DNA of 64,000 nt from Rhodobacteraceae bacterium QY30 (lineage in GTDB: Bacteria; Pseudomonadota; Alphaproteobacteria; Rhodobacterales; Rhodobacteraceae). The notes beneath the pieces were generated by a model, which saw only the letters and a program-made list of their open reading frames with translations, had not been told where the DNA came from and made no database searches. Made by a program: the position numbers and the translations under genes. The stretch is taken from contig CP023455.1 of assembly GCA_002356635.1 (NCBI GenBank), positions 1 to 64,000 on the forward strand, given 5' to 3'. Of this stretch, positions 16,057 through 24,433 are shown piece by piece; positions within the stretch are counted from its first letter, which is position 1; every line of letters starts with the position of its first letter.

Positions 16057-16773
16057 ATGGCTGACAAACCTGCACGAACCGGAACCCGACGGCTGCCCCG
16101 CGACCAGCGGGTTGCCATCATCATGCAGGCCGCGCGGGCCGTGCTGCGTGAACGCGGCTATGAACAGTTCCTGACCGCCGAAGTGGCCGAACGCTGCAAT
16201 GTCTCGGAAGGCACGATCTACAAGTATTTCCCCACCAAACGCGACCTCCTGATCCGCGTGGCCGAGGACTGGTTCGAGGAATTCCTGACCACCCACCCTG
16301 AACCGTCGCTGCAGCGGCCGATCCGCGAACGGCTGTTCCACGTCATCTGGCAAAACCTGGAAACCGTGCGCCGCGAACCGGCCCTGTCGCGTTTCGTGCT
16401 GATGGAACTGCGGTCGGACCCGGCCTATCGCACCATGCGCATCTACCAGCAGAACCGCCGCATCGCCCAAAGTGTCATGACCGTCGTCGAACAGGGCATC
16501 GTCCGCGGCGAACTGCGGGCCGACCTGCCCAAGACCTTGTTGCGCAACATGATCTTCGGCGCGATCGAGCATGAGACCTGGGCCTTCCTGCGCGGCGAAG
16601 GGGACTTTTCCGTCGAGGACAGCGCCGAGGGGATGACCGACATCCTGATGCGTGGGATCGCGCCGCAGGCACCGGGCACGGCAGGGCCGGAAGCCGCCGC
16701 GCTGGACCGGCTGGAGCGCGTGACACAGGCGCTTCAGGCCGAACTTGCCACGCTGCGCACCGCGGCGTCCTGA
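16057..16773 (+). CDS. TetR-family transcriptional regulator
   Basis: About 238 residues. The N-terminal TetR HTH spans roughly residues 20-65, with VAERCNVSEGTIYKYFPTKRDLL as the recognition region; the C-terminal ligand domain is helical. The ATG at 16057 (MADKPARTGTR) is preferred over an upstream ATG at 15958 because the latter would overlap the family B palindrome. Such regulators typically sense acyl-CoA or a pathway acid. The divergent thioesterase and the matching palindromes at 9171 and 10437 suggest control of the acyl-CoA dehydrogenase and kinase operons. Confidence 0.88.
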   Translation: MADKPARTGTRRLPRDQRVAIIMQAARAVLRERGYEQFLTAEVAERCNVSEGTIYKYFPTKRDLLIRVAEDWFEEFLTTHPEPSLQRPIRERLFHVIWQNLETVRREPALSRFVLMELRSDPAYRTMRIYQQNRRIAQSVMTVVEQGIVRGELRADLPKTLLRNMIFGAIEHETWAFLRGEGDFSVEDSAEGMTDILMRGIAPQAPGTAGPEAAALDRLERVTQALQAELATLRTAAS

Positions 16774-16793
16774 CTCGCGCAGCGGCGGGGACG

Positions 16794-17942
16794 TCACGCT
16801 TTTCCGATGATGCCCTGCTGTGCCAGGGCCTCCGTTTCCGCCCGCGTGAAGCCCCATTCGGCCAACGCGCCGGCACCGTCCGCCCTTGCGGACAGCGGCG
16901 CATGGCGGATGGCCGCGGGCGTGCGGCTGAAGCGCGGGGCGGGGTTCGGTTCGTGGATGCCCTCCATGTTGTGGAACATGCCGCGTTCCCGAGCCATCGG
17001 ATGATCAACGGCTTCATCCATGTCCAGAACCGGCGAGACACAGGCATCTGTCCCGTCGAACACCTTCGCCCATTCATCGCGGGTCCGGCTGGCAAAGACA
17101 CCCGCAAAGGTGGCGCGCAACTCGGGCCAGCGGTCGCGGTCGTCCTGCCCCGGCAGCGTCGCCAGATCCAGCCCCAGCCCACGGACGAAGTCGGCGTAGA
17201 AGCGTTTTTCCACCGCGCCGACGGCCATGTATTTGCCGTCTGACGTGCGATAGGTGGTGTAGTAAGGCGCACCGCCGTCCACTGCGTTGGTGCCCCGTTC
17301 CAGGTTCCAGAACCCCATCTGCCGATAGCCGAAGTGCATCGTCATCAGGTTCGTCACGCCATCGACCATCGCCGCGTCGATCACCTGCCCCGTGCCCGAG
17401 GCCCGCACCTCATGCAGTGCGGCCAGGATCCCCATCGCCAGATACAGCGAGCCGCCGCCGAAGTCGCCAAACAGGTTCAGCGGCACGACCGGATCGCCGC
17501 CCTGCGGGCCGACCGCCGCCAGCGCACCGGACAGCGCGATATAGTTGATGTCATGCCCGGCCATCTGCCGATAGGGGCCGTCCTGCCCCCAGCCGGTCAT
17601 GCGGCCATAGATCAGGCGCGGGTTCAGCGCATGGGCGACTTCGGGGCCGAGCCCCAGCCGTTCCATCACGCCGGGGCGGAAGCCTTCGATCAGCACATCC
17701 GCGCCGGCGATCAGGCGCTTCACCGTTTCGACCCCCGCCGAGGCCTTCAGATCGACCGCCACCGCCCGTTTCGAGCGATTGAGGAAATCGTAACGCAGGT
17801 CCATCTCGAACCCCAGGTCCGCCGCCGCCAGACGGTCCACCCGGATCACCTCGGCCCCCAGATCCGCCAGCAGCATCCCGCAGAACGGCGCGGGGCCGAT
17901 GTTCGACATCTCGACGACTTTCAGACCTTTCAGCGGGCCCAT
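16794..17942 (-). CDS. CaiB/BaiF family protein, alpha-methylacyl-CoA racemase-like
   Basis: 382 residues of the family III CoA-transferase fold. GPLKGLKVVEMSNIGPAPF at the N-terminus and the RMTGWGQDGPYRQMAGHDINYIALSG block match alpha-methylacyl-CoA racemases (AMACR/Mcr), in which the His and Asp of the GHDINY region are catalytic, rather than formyl-CoA or carnitine transferases. The racemase would epimerise a 2-methyl branch so that acyl-CoA dehydrogenase can act, implying a methyl-branched substrate. The start at 17942 follows AAGGAGGAAGCC. It is convergent with the TetR gene and divergent from dehydratase pair 2. Confidence 0.82.
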   Translation of the reverse strand: MGPLKGLKVVEMSNIGPAPFCGMLLADLGAEVIRVDRLAAADLGFEMDLRYDFLNRSKRAVAVDLKASAGVETVKRLIAGADVLIEGFRPGVMERLGLGPEVAHALNPRLIYGRMTGWGQDGPYRQMAGHDINYIALSGALAAVGPQGGDPVVPLNLFGDFGGGSLYLAMGILAALHEVRASGTGQVIDAAMVDGVTNLMTMHFGYRQMGFWNLERGTNAVDGGAPYYTTYRTSDGKYMAVGAVEKRFYADFVRGLGLDLATLPGQDDRDRWPELRATFAGVFASRTRDEWAKVFDGTDACVSPVLDMDEAVDHPMARERGMFHNMEGIHEPNPAPRFSRTPAAIRHAPLSARADGAGALAEWGFTRAETEALAQQGIIGKA

Positions 17943-18269
17943 GGCTTCCTCCTTGCGAATGCGCCGAACCATACACTTGCGAATCATAACCGCAGTTCAG
18001 CAATTTTTTGGAAATCTGACTTCCTTTTGAGCGATTGAACAGAGGCATGTCGCAGGCCAATCGAATTTTCTGAGTTGGTTGCTAACATGAATCGGCTTGT
18101 TTTGGCACTTCTCAAATATTTGATAAAAATGGGTTTTATTAAAAACCGCCCCGCGATTCACGCCGCTCTGGCATGCCATGCCCTCAAATTGGTGATCTTG
18201 ACTCATTAACAGGATCGGCGTTAGCTTGTCTCAATCAGGGCAGGATGCCCACGGACTTGGGAGGGTCTT
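17943..18269. other. AT-rich divergent intergenic region
   Basis: 327 bp with no convincing gene, clearly lower in GC than its surroundings. It holds a 12-bp palindrome TCAAATATTTGA (18112-18123), an inverted repeat GGTTTT-ATTA-AAAACC (18132-18147) and, near the racemase start, CCATACACTTGCGAATCATAACC, which weakly resembles family B sites. Promoters for the racemase gene and for dehydratase pair 2 must lie here. Confidence 0.55.
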
Positions 18270-19427
18270 GTGAACAAGCAGGAGATACTGGGCATCCTTG
18301 GCGCGGCGTCGCGTGATCCATTGGGATACGCCCGTGCCTGGAAGGAAAAGACCGGTCGTCCGGTGATCGGGTCGTTCCCGATGAACTTCCCCGGCGAACT
18401 GGCACATGCGGCCGGAACGCTGCCGATGATCCTGCAGGAATCCGATGACGCGATCACGTTGGGCCACGGTCTGCTGTTCCCGTTCTACTGCGGCTACACG
18501 CGGTCGATGGTCGATCAGGCGGCACGGCAGGAATTCAGGGTGCTGGACGCGATCATGTTCGGCGACCATTGCGTACAGCTTCTGGGCGCGGCCGATGCGA
18601 TCCGGATGCAGCTGACCGATACGCGGGTGATCTTCTTCCAGCTCATCAGTTCGATGAACGATCCCTGGACGCTGGGCCGTGCCCGCGAAAGCTTCGAGAC
18701 CCTGAAAACCGAACTTGAGGAGTTTCTGGGCAAGCCGATCGACGCCGCCGCGCTGCATGCCTCGATCAAGCTTTACAACCGCAACCGCCAGCTGATCCGC
18801 GCGCTTTACGACATGCGCAAGGCGGGCACCGTGCGGCTGAGCGCGACGGAGATGCAGTACATCGTCAAGTCCTCGATGATCATGGACAAGGCCGAACATA
18901 CCGCGCTTCTGGAAGACCTGATGGCTTGGGTGAAGGCCCATCCGGAACCGAAGGGCACCGGCGTGCGCCTGCATCTTTCGGGTCATTTCTGCCAGGCGCC
19001 GAAGCCCGAAGTGCTGGAGATGATCGAAAGCTGCGGCACGGTGATCGTCGGTGACGACCTGTACCACGGCTTCCGCTACATCTCGACCGATGTGGCCGAA
19101 AGCGGCGATCCGATCGACAGGCTGGCCGAATGGTATCTGGCGCGCAACACCGGCGTTCCCTGCCCGACCCGGGTGCAGAACAACGTCGACTGGGATGCCT
19201 TCCTTCTGAAAGCCATGCGCGAGGAACAGGCCGATGGCATGATCGTGCTGATGGCCAAGTTCTGCGAACCGCACATGTATTACTACCCCGAGGTCAAGGA
19301 GGCCTTTGAACGGGCCAACATGCCGCATCTGCTGATCGAGACCGAACACGAGGCGATGCCGATCGAGGCGCTGAAAACCCGTGTCGAAACCTTTGTCGAA
19401 ATCATCAAGCGCCGCGAAGCGGCCTGA
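18270..19427 (+). CDS. 2-hydroxyacyl-CoA dehydratase/benzoyl-CoA reductase family beta-type subunit, pair 2
   Basis: 385 residues, GTG start after GGGAGGGT. All family blocks seen in the pair 1 beta subunit are present: FPMNFPGELAHAAG, FYCGYTRSM, FGDHCVQLLGAADA, SGHFCQAP and MAKFCEPHMYYYPE. It is followed after 27 bp by its alpha partner, then the activator and a Zn-alcohol dehydrogenase, forming the only complete dehydratase/activator operon in the window. Oxygen sensitivity and dependence on a reduced ferredoxin or flavodoxin are family properties; no ferredoxin gene is seen nearby. Confidence 0.9.
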   Translation: MNKQEILGILGAASRDPLGYARAWKEKTGRPVIGSFPMNFPGELAHAAGTLPMILQESDDAITLGHGLLFPFYCGYTRSMVDQAARQEFRVLDAIMFGDHCVQLLGAADAIRMQLTDTRVIFFQLISSMNDPWTLGRARESFETLKTELEEFLGKPIDAAALHASIKLYNRNRQLIRALYDMRKAGTVRLSATEMQYIVKSSMIMDKAEHTALLEDLMAWVKAHPEPKGTGVRLHLSGHFCQAPKPEVLEMIESCGTVIVGDDLYHGFRYISTDVAESGDPIDRLAEWYLARNTGVPCPTRVQNNVDWDAFLLKAMREEQADGMIVLMAKFCEPHMYYYPEVKEAFERANMPHLLIETEHEAMPIEALKTRVETFVEIIKRREAA

Positions 19428-19454
19428 TCCCCACCTCCGCCAGGGAGACACCGC

Positions 19455-20792
19455 ATGAACATGATCGTCCAACCCGAAAAGCGCGCCAACAAGCTCAAAT
19501 CGACGCGCATCGCCGGCAAGCTGGTGAACGACTACTGGGAAATGGTCTGGCGCGCCAAGGAAGAAGGCAAGCTGGTCTGCTGGTACGAAGGATCGGCCAT
19601 CAACCCGTTCCTGGAAGCCGCCGATATCGTCTGGGTGCATGGCGAAGCCTATTCCGCGATGCTCGCCGCGCGTCACCAGGAAGGCCCGGCCCAGCAGGCC
19701 GCCGAAGAACGCGGCTACATGAAGGAACTGTGTTCCTACGCCCGCACGCACCTGGGCTGCGCGGTGTCGAACCAGCGCAACCGCAACGACACCGACACCG
19801 GCGTGTCGAACGCGCCGGACGACAACGATCTGGCGTCGAAACTGCCGCCGCCCGACATGATCATTTCGGCCTATGCCTACTGTTCCACCGGGCAGCAGTG
19901 GGACGAGATGACATCGCGCCTGTTCGGCAAGAAGATCCCGATCTTCAACGTATCGATCCCCTGGGTCTGGGGATCGAAGCCGGATGCGAAATACCTGCAG
20001 GGCCGGGAATGGAACGAAACCTCGGCCTATGTCGAACGGCAGCTGATGGACATGGTGAAGTTCATCGAGGAACGCACCGGCAAGCCCTATCCCTGGGACC
20101 GCCTGCGCGAGCTGATGACCAACGTCAAGCGCGCCTCGGAACTGCGGCTGGAAGCGATGGACATGTGCACGGCCACGCCGGCCCCGGCCAGTTTCTTCGA
20201 CTGGGTCGTGTCGATCGCGCCGATCAACAACCTGCCCGCCGGGCCGCAGATCGTCGATTACTTCCAGACGGTGCGCGATGAAGTCGCCGCCCGCGTCGCA
20301 TCGGGCGAAGGCGCGGTGCCGAAGGAAAAATACCGGCTGTTCTTCGACGGCATCATGAACTGGAACAAGGTGGGCTGGCTGGCCGAGAAATTCGCCCGCT
20401 ATGACGCCGCCGTTGTGACCGGGCGCTATACCCACATGGCCTTCTGGCAGGAACCCGGCCTGATCGATCCGCAGAACCCGGTGTTGGGCATGGCGCAGAA
20501 CTACCTGATCTGCCCCAACAACCACGCCGCGCCGATCCTGATCGACCTGATCATGGGCCTGTGCGAAAAGTATCAGGTGGACGGCATGGTGATCCACGCG
20601 TCGCGCACCTGCCGGGCCTTCACCAATCCGCAATTCCTGATTGCGGACGCGGCAACCAAACGGCTGGGGATCCAGACCTCGATGTTCGAAGGCGATGTGA
20701 CGGACGAATCCTTCTACAAGGATGAACTTCTGAACAGCCGGGTCGAGGCGATGCTGGAAGCGATTGACTCGCGCCGCATGGCGCGGGCCTGA
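19455..20792 (+). CDS. 2-hydroxyacyl-CoA dehydratase/benzoyl-CoA reductase family alpha-type subunit, pair 2
   Basis: 445 residues, the cognate alpha subunit. Cysteines sit in ELCSYARTH, YCSTGQQWD and SRTCRAF, and the blocks NWNKVGWLAEKFA and FEGDVTDESFYKDELL are shared with the other two alpha subunits. A unique acidic insertion NDTDTGVSNAPDDNDLA follows the first Cys region and is absent from pair 1. It lies between the beta subunit (27 bp) and the activator gene (30 bp). Confidence 0.9.
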   Translation: MNMIVQPEKRANKLKSTRIAGKLVNDYWEMVWRAKEEGKLVCWYEGSAINPFLEAADIVWVHGEAYSAMLAARHQEGPAQQAAEERGYMKELCSYARTHLGCAVSNQRNRNDTDTGVSNAPDDNDLASKLPPPDMIISAYAYCSTGQQWDEMTSRLFGKKIPIFNVSIPWVWGSKPDAKYLQGREWNETSAYVERQLMDMVKFIEERTGKPYPWDRLRELMTNVKRASELRLEAMDMCTATPAPASFFDWVVSIAPINNLPAGPQIVDYFQTVRDEVAARVASGEGAVPKEKYRLFFDGIMNWNKVGWLAEKFARYDAAVVTGRYTHMAFWQEPGLIDPQNPVLGMAQNYLICPNNHAAPILIDLIMGLCEKYQVDGMVIHASRTCRAFTNPQFLIADAATKRLGIQTSMFEGDVTDESFYKDELLNSRVEAMLEAIDSRRMARA

Positions 20793-20822
20793 GAAACGGG
20801 CGCAAGGACGCAGGAGGAAGAC

Positions 20823-21746
20823 ATGAAATCCTATGTGATGGGTATCGACTTCGGTTCGACCACGGCCAAGACCGTGATCCTGGATCTGAAGGGCAAGGTC
20901 GTGGTCTCCTGCGTCGCACATATGGGCGCGGTCAGCGGTGAAGGGGTCAAGGCCTCGACCGAAGGGGCGCTGAAACAGGCGGGCCTGACGCAGGCGGATA
21001 TCGGGCGCACCGTGTCCACCGGCTATGGTCGCCGGATGCTGGACATCGCCGACAAGAACTTCACCGAGATCACGTGCCACGCCCGGGGCGCCGTCACCAT
21101 GGTGCCCGAAGCGCGGCTGGTGATCGACATCGGCGGGCAGGACAGCAAGGTGATTTCCGTTGATGCCAACGGCCTTGTGGCGCAATTCGCGATGAACGAC
21201 CGCTGCGCCGCCGGAACGGGCAAGTTCCTGGAAGTGCTGGCCCGCGCCATGGAAATCCGGCTGGAAGACATGGGCGATGTGGCGCTGGCCGCGAAGGAAA
21301 AGCTGAAGATCAGCTCGATGTGCGCGACCTTCGCGGAAACCGAGGTGATTTCCCTGCTGGCGGAAGGCCAGACCAAACCCGACGTGCTGGGCGCGGTCCA
21401 TGCCGCGATTGCCAGCCGCACCATCGGTCTGGTCGGCCGCGTGGGCAAGAAGGGCCCGGTCGTGATGACGGGGGGCGTGGCCAAGAACCCCGCCGCCGTC
21501 CACTACATCCAGGAAGCCCTGGGGATGCCGCTGATCCTGCCGGGCGATCCGCAGACCGCCGGTGCCTTGGGCGCGGCGCTGATCGCGCTGGATGACTACC
21601 GGTCCGAACACAAGGCCGAACTCGCCGCGATGGAGGAAGACGGCATCGAGGCGCAGATGGCGGAAGACAAGGCCTGCGTTCCCGGCTGCCGCGGCAATCC
21701 GACCGCCGCGCCGAAGAAGGGGCTTCTGGGCGCGCTCGGGTTCTGA
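20823..21746 (+). CDS. ATP-dependent dehydratase activator (HgdC/FldI/BadF-type)
   Basis: 307-residue ASKHA-fold ATPase that hydrolyses ATP to inject an electron into the dehydratase. DFGSTTAK (residues 9-16) and DIGGQD (102-107) are the phosphate-binding motifs. C128 (RCAAGTGKF) and C167 (MCATFAETE) match the two cysteines that hold the single [4Fe-4S] cluster between monomers. True benzoyl-CoA reductases encode two different ATPase subunits; only one is visible here, so a homodimeric activator is expected. The C-terminus is about 45 residues longer than typical 260-residue activators and includes ACVPGCRGNP with an extra CxxxC. This is the only activator gene for three dehydratase pairs. 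Confidence 0.92.
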   Translation: MKSYVMGIDFGSTTAKTVILDLKGKVVVSCVAHMGAVSGEGVKASTEGALKQAGLTQADIGRTVSTGYGRRMLDIADKNFTEITCHARGAVTMVPEARLVIDIGGQDSKVISVDANGLVAQFAMNDRCAAGTGKFLEVLARAMEIRLEDMGDVALAAKEKLKISSMCATFAETEVISLLAEGQTKPDVLGAVHAAIASRTIGLVGRVGKKGPVVMTGGVAKNPAAVHYIQEALGMPLILPGDPQTAGALGAALIALDDYRSEHKAELAAMEEDGIEAQMAEDKACVPGCRGNPTAAPKKGLLGALGF

Positions 21747-21748
21747 AG

Positions 21749-22831
21749 ATGCGCACCACCGCGGCCTTTGCCCGCGCCCAGAATACCGCCATCGCGCTGG
21801 ACAGCTTCACGCTCGATGGTCCCCGCGAAGGCGAGGTTCTGATCGAGATGAAGGCGGCGGGCCTTTGCCATTCCGACATGTCGTTCTTCGACGGATCGCG
21901 CGATTGGTCGGACTACCCGCTGGTACTGGGCCACGAAGGCGCGGGCATCGTCCGGGACGTCGGGCCGGGCGTCACCAGCCTGCGGCCCGGCGACCATGTG
22001 ATCCCGGTGGGCATCCCCGAATGCGGCACCTGCCCCGCCTGCCGCAGCGGCAAGACCAACCTCTGCGATCTGTATTTCCAACCCACCACCCGCCGCCCGT
22101 TTCGCCTGAACGGCGCCCCCGTCCGCGCCTTTTGCGAGTTGGGGACGTTTTCGCAGTTCATCGTCGCGCGAGAAATCCAGGTGACCAAAGTCCGCCCCGA
22201 CGCGCCGCTGGACGTGATCTGCTGTCTGGGCTGCGCGGGGGCAACGGGCATGGGCTCGGCCATCTTCACAGCCCGGATGGAGGCGGGGACCACCGCCGTT
22301 ATCTTTGGCCTGGGCGGCATCGGGCAGAACGTCGTCGATGGCGCGCGGCTGTCGGGCGCGTCGATGATCATCGGGGTGGACACCAATCCCGGTAAGGAAG
22401 TCTCGGCCCGTGCGGCGGGCGTCACGCATTTCCTGAACCCCGCCGACGGCGATGTCGTCGGCCAGATCCGTGACCTGACCGGGGGCGGCGCGGATTACAG
22501 TTTCGAATGCACCGGCAACCCCGAGGTGTTGAAGCAGTCCGTGGAATGCACCCGCATCGGCTGGGGCACCACGGTGATGATCGGCGTCTTTCCCGGCCAC
22601 CGCCAGCTGGAGCTGCGCCCGCGCGCGATCCAGGAAGGGCGGCGCATAATGGGGTCATACCTTGGCAACATCAAGACCCGCAGCCAGCTTCCGCAACTGG
22701 TCGACTGGTACATGGAAGGCAAGACCTCGCTGGACGGGCTGATCTCGCATCACCTGCCGCTGGACCAGATCGGCCATGGCTTTGATCTGCTCGTACGCGG
22801 GGAAGCCCGCCGCGTGGTGATCGATTTCTGA
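21749..22831 (+). CDS. Zn-dependent alcohol dehydrogenase
   Basis: 360-residue medium-chain dehydrogenase. It shows CHSDMSFF and GHEGAGIV (catalytic Zn ligands), the structural-zinc set in ECGTCPACRSGKTNLC, and GLGGIG for NAD. It starts 2 bp after the activator stop, so it is co-transcribed with the dehydratase operon and probably oxidises an alcohol or a hydroxyacyl derivative on the same route. Alternatives include a class III (glutathione-type) enzyme; the exact substrate is unknown. Confidence 0.86.
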   Translation: MRTTAAFARAQNTAIALDSFTLDGPREGEVLIEMKAAGLCHSDMSFFDGSRDWSDYPLVLGHEGAGIVRDVGPGVTSLRPGDHVIPVGIPECGTCPACRSGKTNLCDLYFQPTTRRPFRLNGAPVRAFCELGTFSQFIVAREIQVTKVRPDAPLDVICCLGCAGATGMGSAIFTARMEAGTTAVIFGLGGIGQNVVDGARLSGASMIIGVDTNPGKEVSARAAGVTHFLNPADGDVVGQIRDLTGGGADYSFECTGNPEVLKQSVECTRIGWGTTVMIGVFPGHRQLELRPRAIQEGRRIMGSYLGNIKTRSQLPQLVDWYMEGKTSLDGLISHHLPLDQIGHGFDLLVRGEARRVVIDF

Positions 22832-23137
22832 GATTCGGAAGCAGGGCTCGAAACTGGTGAGAACAACTCACCAGATTTTGCCTGCGGGAGGGCGATCCCG
22901 GGCGATGTTCCGCAGAATACCGGAACATGCCTTTGATTTTGTGAGGTAAAGTTCACAATCGGCTCGGGATCGAAATCCAGATTCCCGGGACAAGACAAGG
23001 AAATTCTGTTGCGCAATCGGCCGATGTATGTAGTGTACTGATATGCAGCGTACGGTAAAAGAGGGTCAGGATACCCCGATGCACGTAGAGCTGTAGCGCG
23101 CGGAACGAATTACCGTTCGCGTTCATGGGAGGAAAAG
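22832..23137. promoter_or_regulatory. Regulatory intergenic region before second Liv operon
   Basis: 306 bp with no gene. In order it holds a family A dyad (22854-22874), an inverted repeat ATGTTCCG-(8 bp)-CGGAACAT (22905-22928), a repeat TTGTGA-(8 bp)-TCACAA (22939-22958), and a GTACGGTAAAAG segment near 23051 that resembles the GGTACGGTAG at 2801. A GGGAGGAAAAG ribosome site precedes the binding-protein start. The density of dyads suggests several regulators act on the importer. Confidence 0.6.
22854..22874. promoter_or_regulatory. Family A operator upstream of second Liv operon
   Basis: CTGGTGAG-AACAA-CTCACCAG, which in the 9+3+9 frame is CTGGTGAGA, ACA, ACTCACCAG. It matches the family A consensus with G for A and C for T changes placed symmetrically. 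There is no T-run after it, so a terminator for the upstream gene is less likely. Confidence 0.55.
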
Positions 23138-24364
23138 ATGACACCAATTCACTCGACGGAAGGGATTCGCGCGCGGCGCGCGATGCTGATGGCCGGAAGC
23201 CTTCTGGCCGCAATGGCCTTCTCCTCGGGCGCAGGGGCTGAACCGCTTGCGCTGAAGATCTGCTCGATCGACGACCGCTCCGGAAGCGCCGCCGATACCG
23301 GCATCGAATCCCTCAACGGCCTGCACATGGTTGTCGATCCGGTGAACGAAGCCGGCGGCATCAATGGCCGCAAGATCGAACTGATCGAATATGACGGCAA
23401 GACCGATCCGCAGCTGACCGCGACGCTGGCCACCCGCTGCGCCGAAGACGACAAGGGGCTGCTGATCATCGGCCCGTCGCCCACCGCGCCCGCGGCGGCC
23501 GTGGTTCCGGTTGCCAACCAGAACAAGATCCCGGCCTACATCCTGTCGGCGGCGGCAAACGCGCTGACGGACAATGCCGAATTCCAGTTCCGCTTCGGCC
23601 CGAAGGCTGCGCAGGACGCCATTGCCGTCGCGGATGCTGCCGCCGAACGCGGGTTCAAGCGCGTGGCAATCATCAACAACTCGGTCCCCTTCGGCATCGA
23701 CGGATCCGAGTCGGTCATGGCCGCGCTGAAGGAAAAAGGGATCGAGGTCGTCGCCCGCGAAACCTATGACGTTGCCGCCACCGACGTGACGCCGCAGGTC
23801 ATGAACCTGTCCTCGGCCAAGCCGGATCTGGTGCTGGTGTATCCCTACCCGGCCGATGGCGCCCGCGTCATCCGCTCGATCCGCCAGATGGGCGTCACCG
23901 CGCCGGTGATCATGCCGCGCGTCGGTCTGATGAAGGCCTTCCGCGAACTGGCCGCAGCCGATGCAAACGGCGTTCTGGTTCCGTCGTCGGTCGATATCTC
24001 GCGCCCCGAAGTGAAGAAGTTCTTCGAGGACTACGCGGCCAAGTACGGTGCCGTCGCGCCGACGCCAAGCGCGGTGCAGGGGCATGACGCTGGGACGCTG
24101 GCGATCAAGGTTCTGTCCGATGCCGAGGTCCAGAAGGCGATCGACAGTGGCGATCTGGCGGCGGCGCGTCTGGCGATCCGCGACGCGACCCTGCGCCTGG
24201 GCCAGATCGACGGGCTTCAGGGCCAGGCGGGCGTGACCTACCAGTTCGGCAAAGGTCAGCACCACGGCGCGCCCGACAAGGGGTTCTTCGTCTACACCGA
24301 AGTCGCCGGCGACGGCAAGGAACTGGTGGCGCCCGACGACGCCAAGTTCCGTCCCGCACAGTGA
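23138..24364 (+). CDS. Periplasmic substrate-binding protein of second Liv/HAAT importer
   Basis: 408 residues with an N-terminal export signal (twin Arg-Arg at residues 13-14, then hydrophobic MLMAGSLLAAMAF, cleavage near residue 31). The mature domain starts LALKICSIDDRSGSAADTG, a type I binding-protein first strand. The ligand is unknown; members of this subgroup often serve aromatic or other organic acids. It is first in a complete five-gene importer operon and, like the first Liv binding-protein gene, is followed by a strong hairpin before the permease genes. Confidence 0.9.
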   Translation: MTPIHSTEGIRARRAMLMAGSLLAAMAFSSGAGAEPLALKICSIDDRSGSAADTGIESLNGLHMVVDPVNEAGGINGRKIELIEYDGKTDPQLTATLATRCAEDDKGLLIIGPSPTAPAAAVVPVANQNKIPAYILSAAANALTDNAEFQFRFGPKAAQDAIAVADAAAERGFKRVAIINNSVPFGIDGSESVMAALKEKGIEVVARETYDVAATDVTPQVMNLSSAKPDLVLVYPYPADGARVIRSIRQMGVTAPVIMPRVGLMKAFRELAAADANGVLVPSSVDISRPEVKKFFEDYAAKYGAVAPTPSAVQGHDAGTLAIKVLSDAEVQKAIDSGDLAAARLAIRDATLRLGQIDGLQGQAGVTYQFGKGQHHGAPDKGFFVYTEVAGDGKELVAPDDAKFRPAQ

Positions 24365-24371
24365 CCCTGAA

Positions 24372-24396
24372 GCGGCGGAAGGCTTCCTTCCGCCGC
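24372..24396 (+). terminator. Intra-operon hairpin after binding-protein gene
   Basis: Perfect 11-bp arms GCGGCGGAAGG / CCTTCCGCCGC around CTT, 8 bp after the binding-protein stop. There is no T-run. Same placement as 1506-1529 in the other Liv locus, pointing to an attenuator or mRNA stabiliser that boosts receptor over membrane components. Confidence 0.6.
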
Positions 24397-24433
24397 CCCT
24401 CCGCAACCCCGATGCGCGCGCCCCGGAGGTCCG

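Noticed and set aside
18231-21611. Very long open frame (1126 codons) on the minus strand opposite dehydratase pair 2 and the activator
   Set aside because: It is antisense to four genes with clear family motifs and its translation is rich in His, Gln, Arg and Asp without any domain. High GC at third positions commonly gives such shadow frames; similar ones occur opposite pair 1 (3734-5917) and pair 3 (41277-44075).
22854-22874. Terminator for the alcohol dehydrogenase gene
   Set aside because: The hairpin is followed by only a short ATTTTG and matches the operator consensus found at three other promoters better than a terminator pattern.
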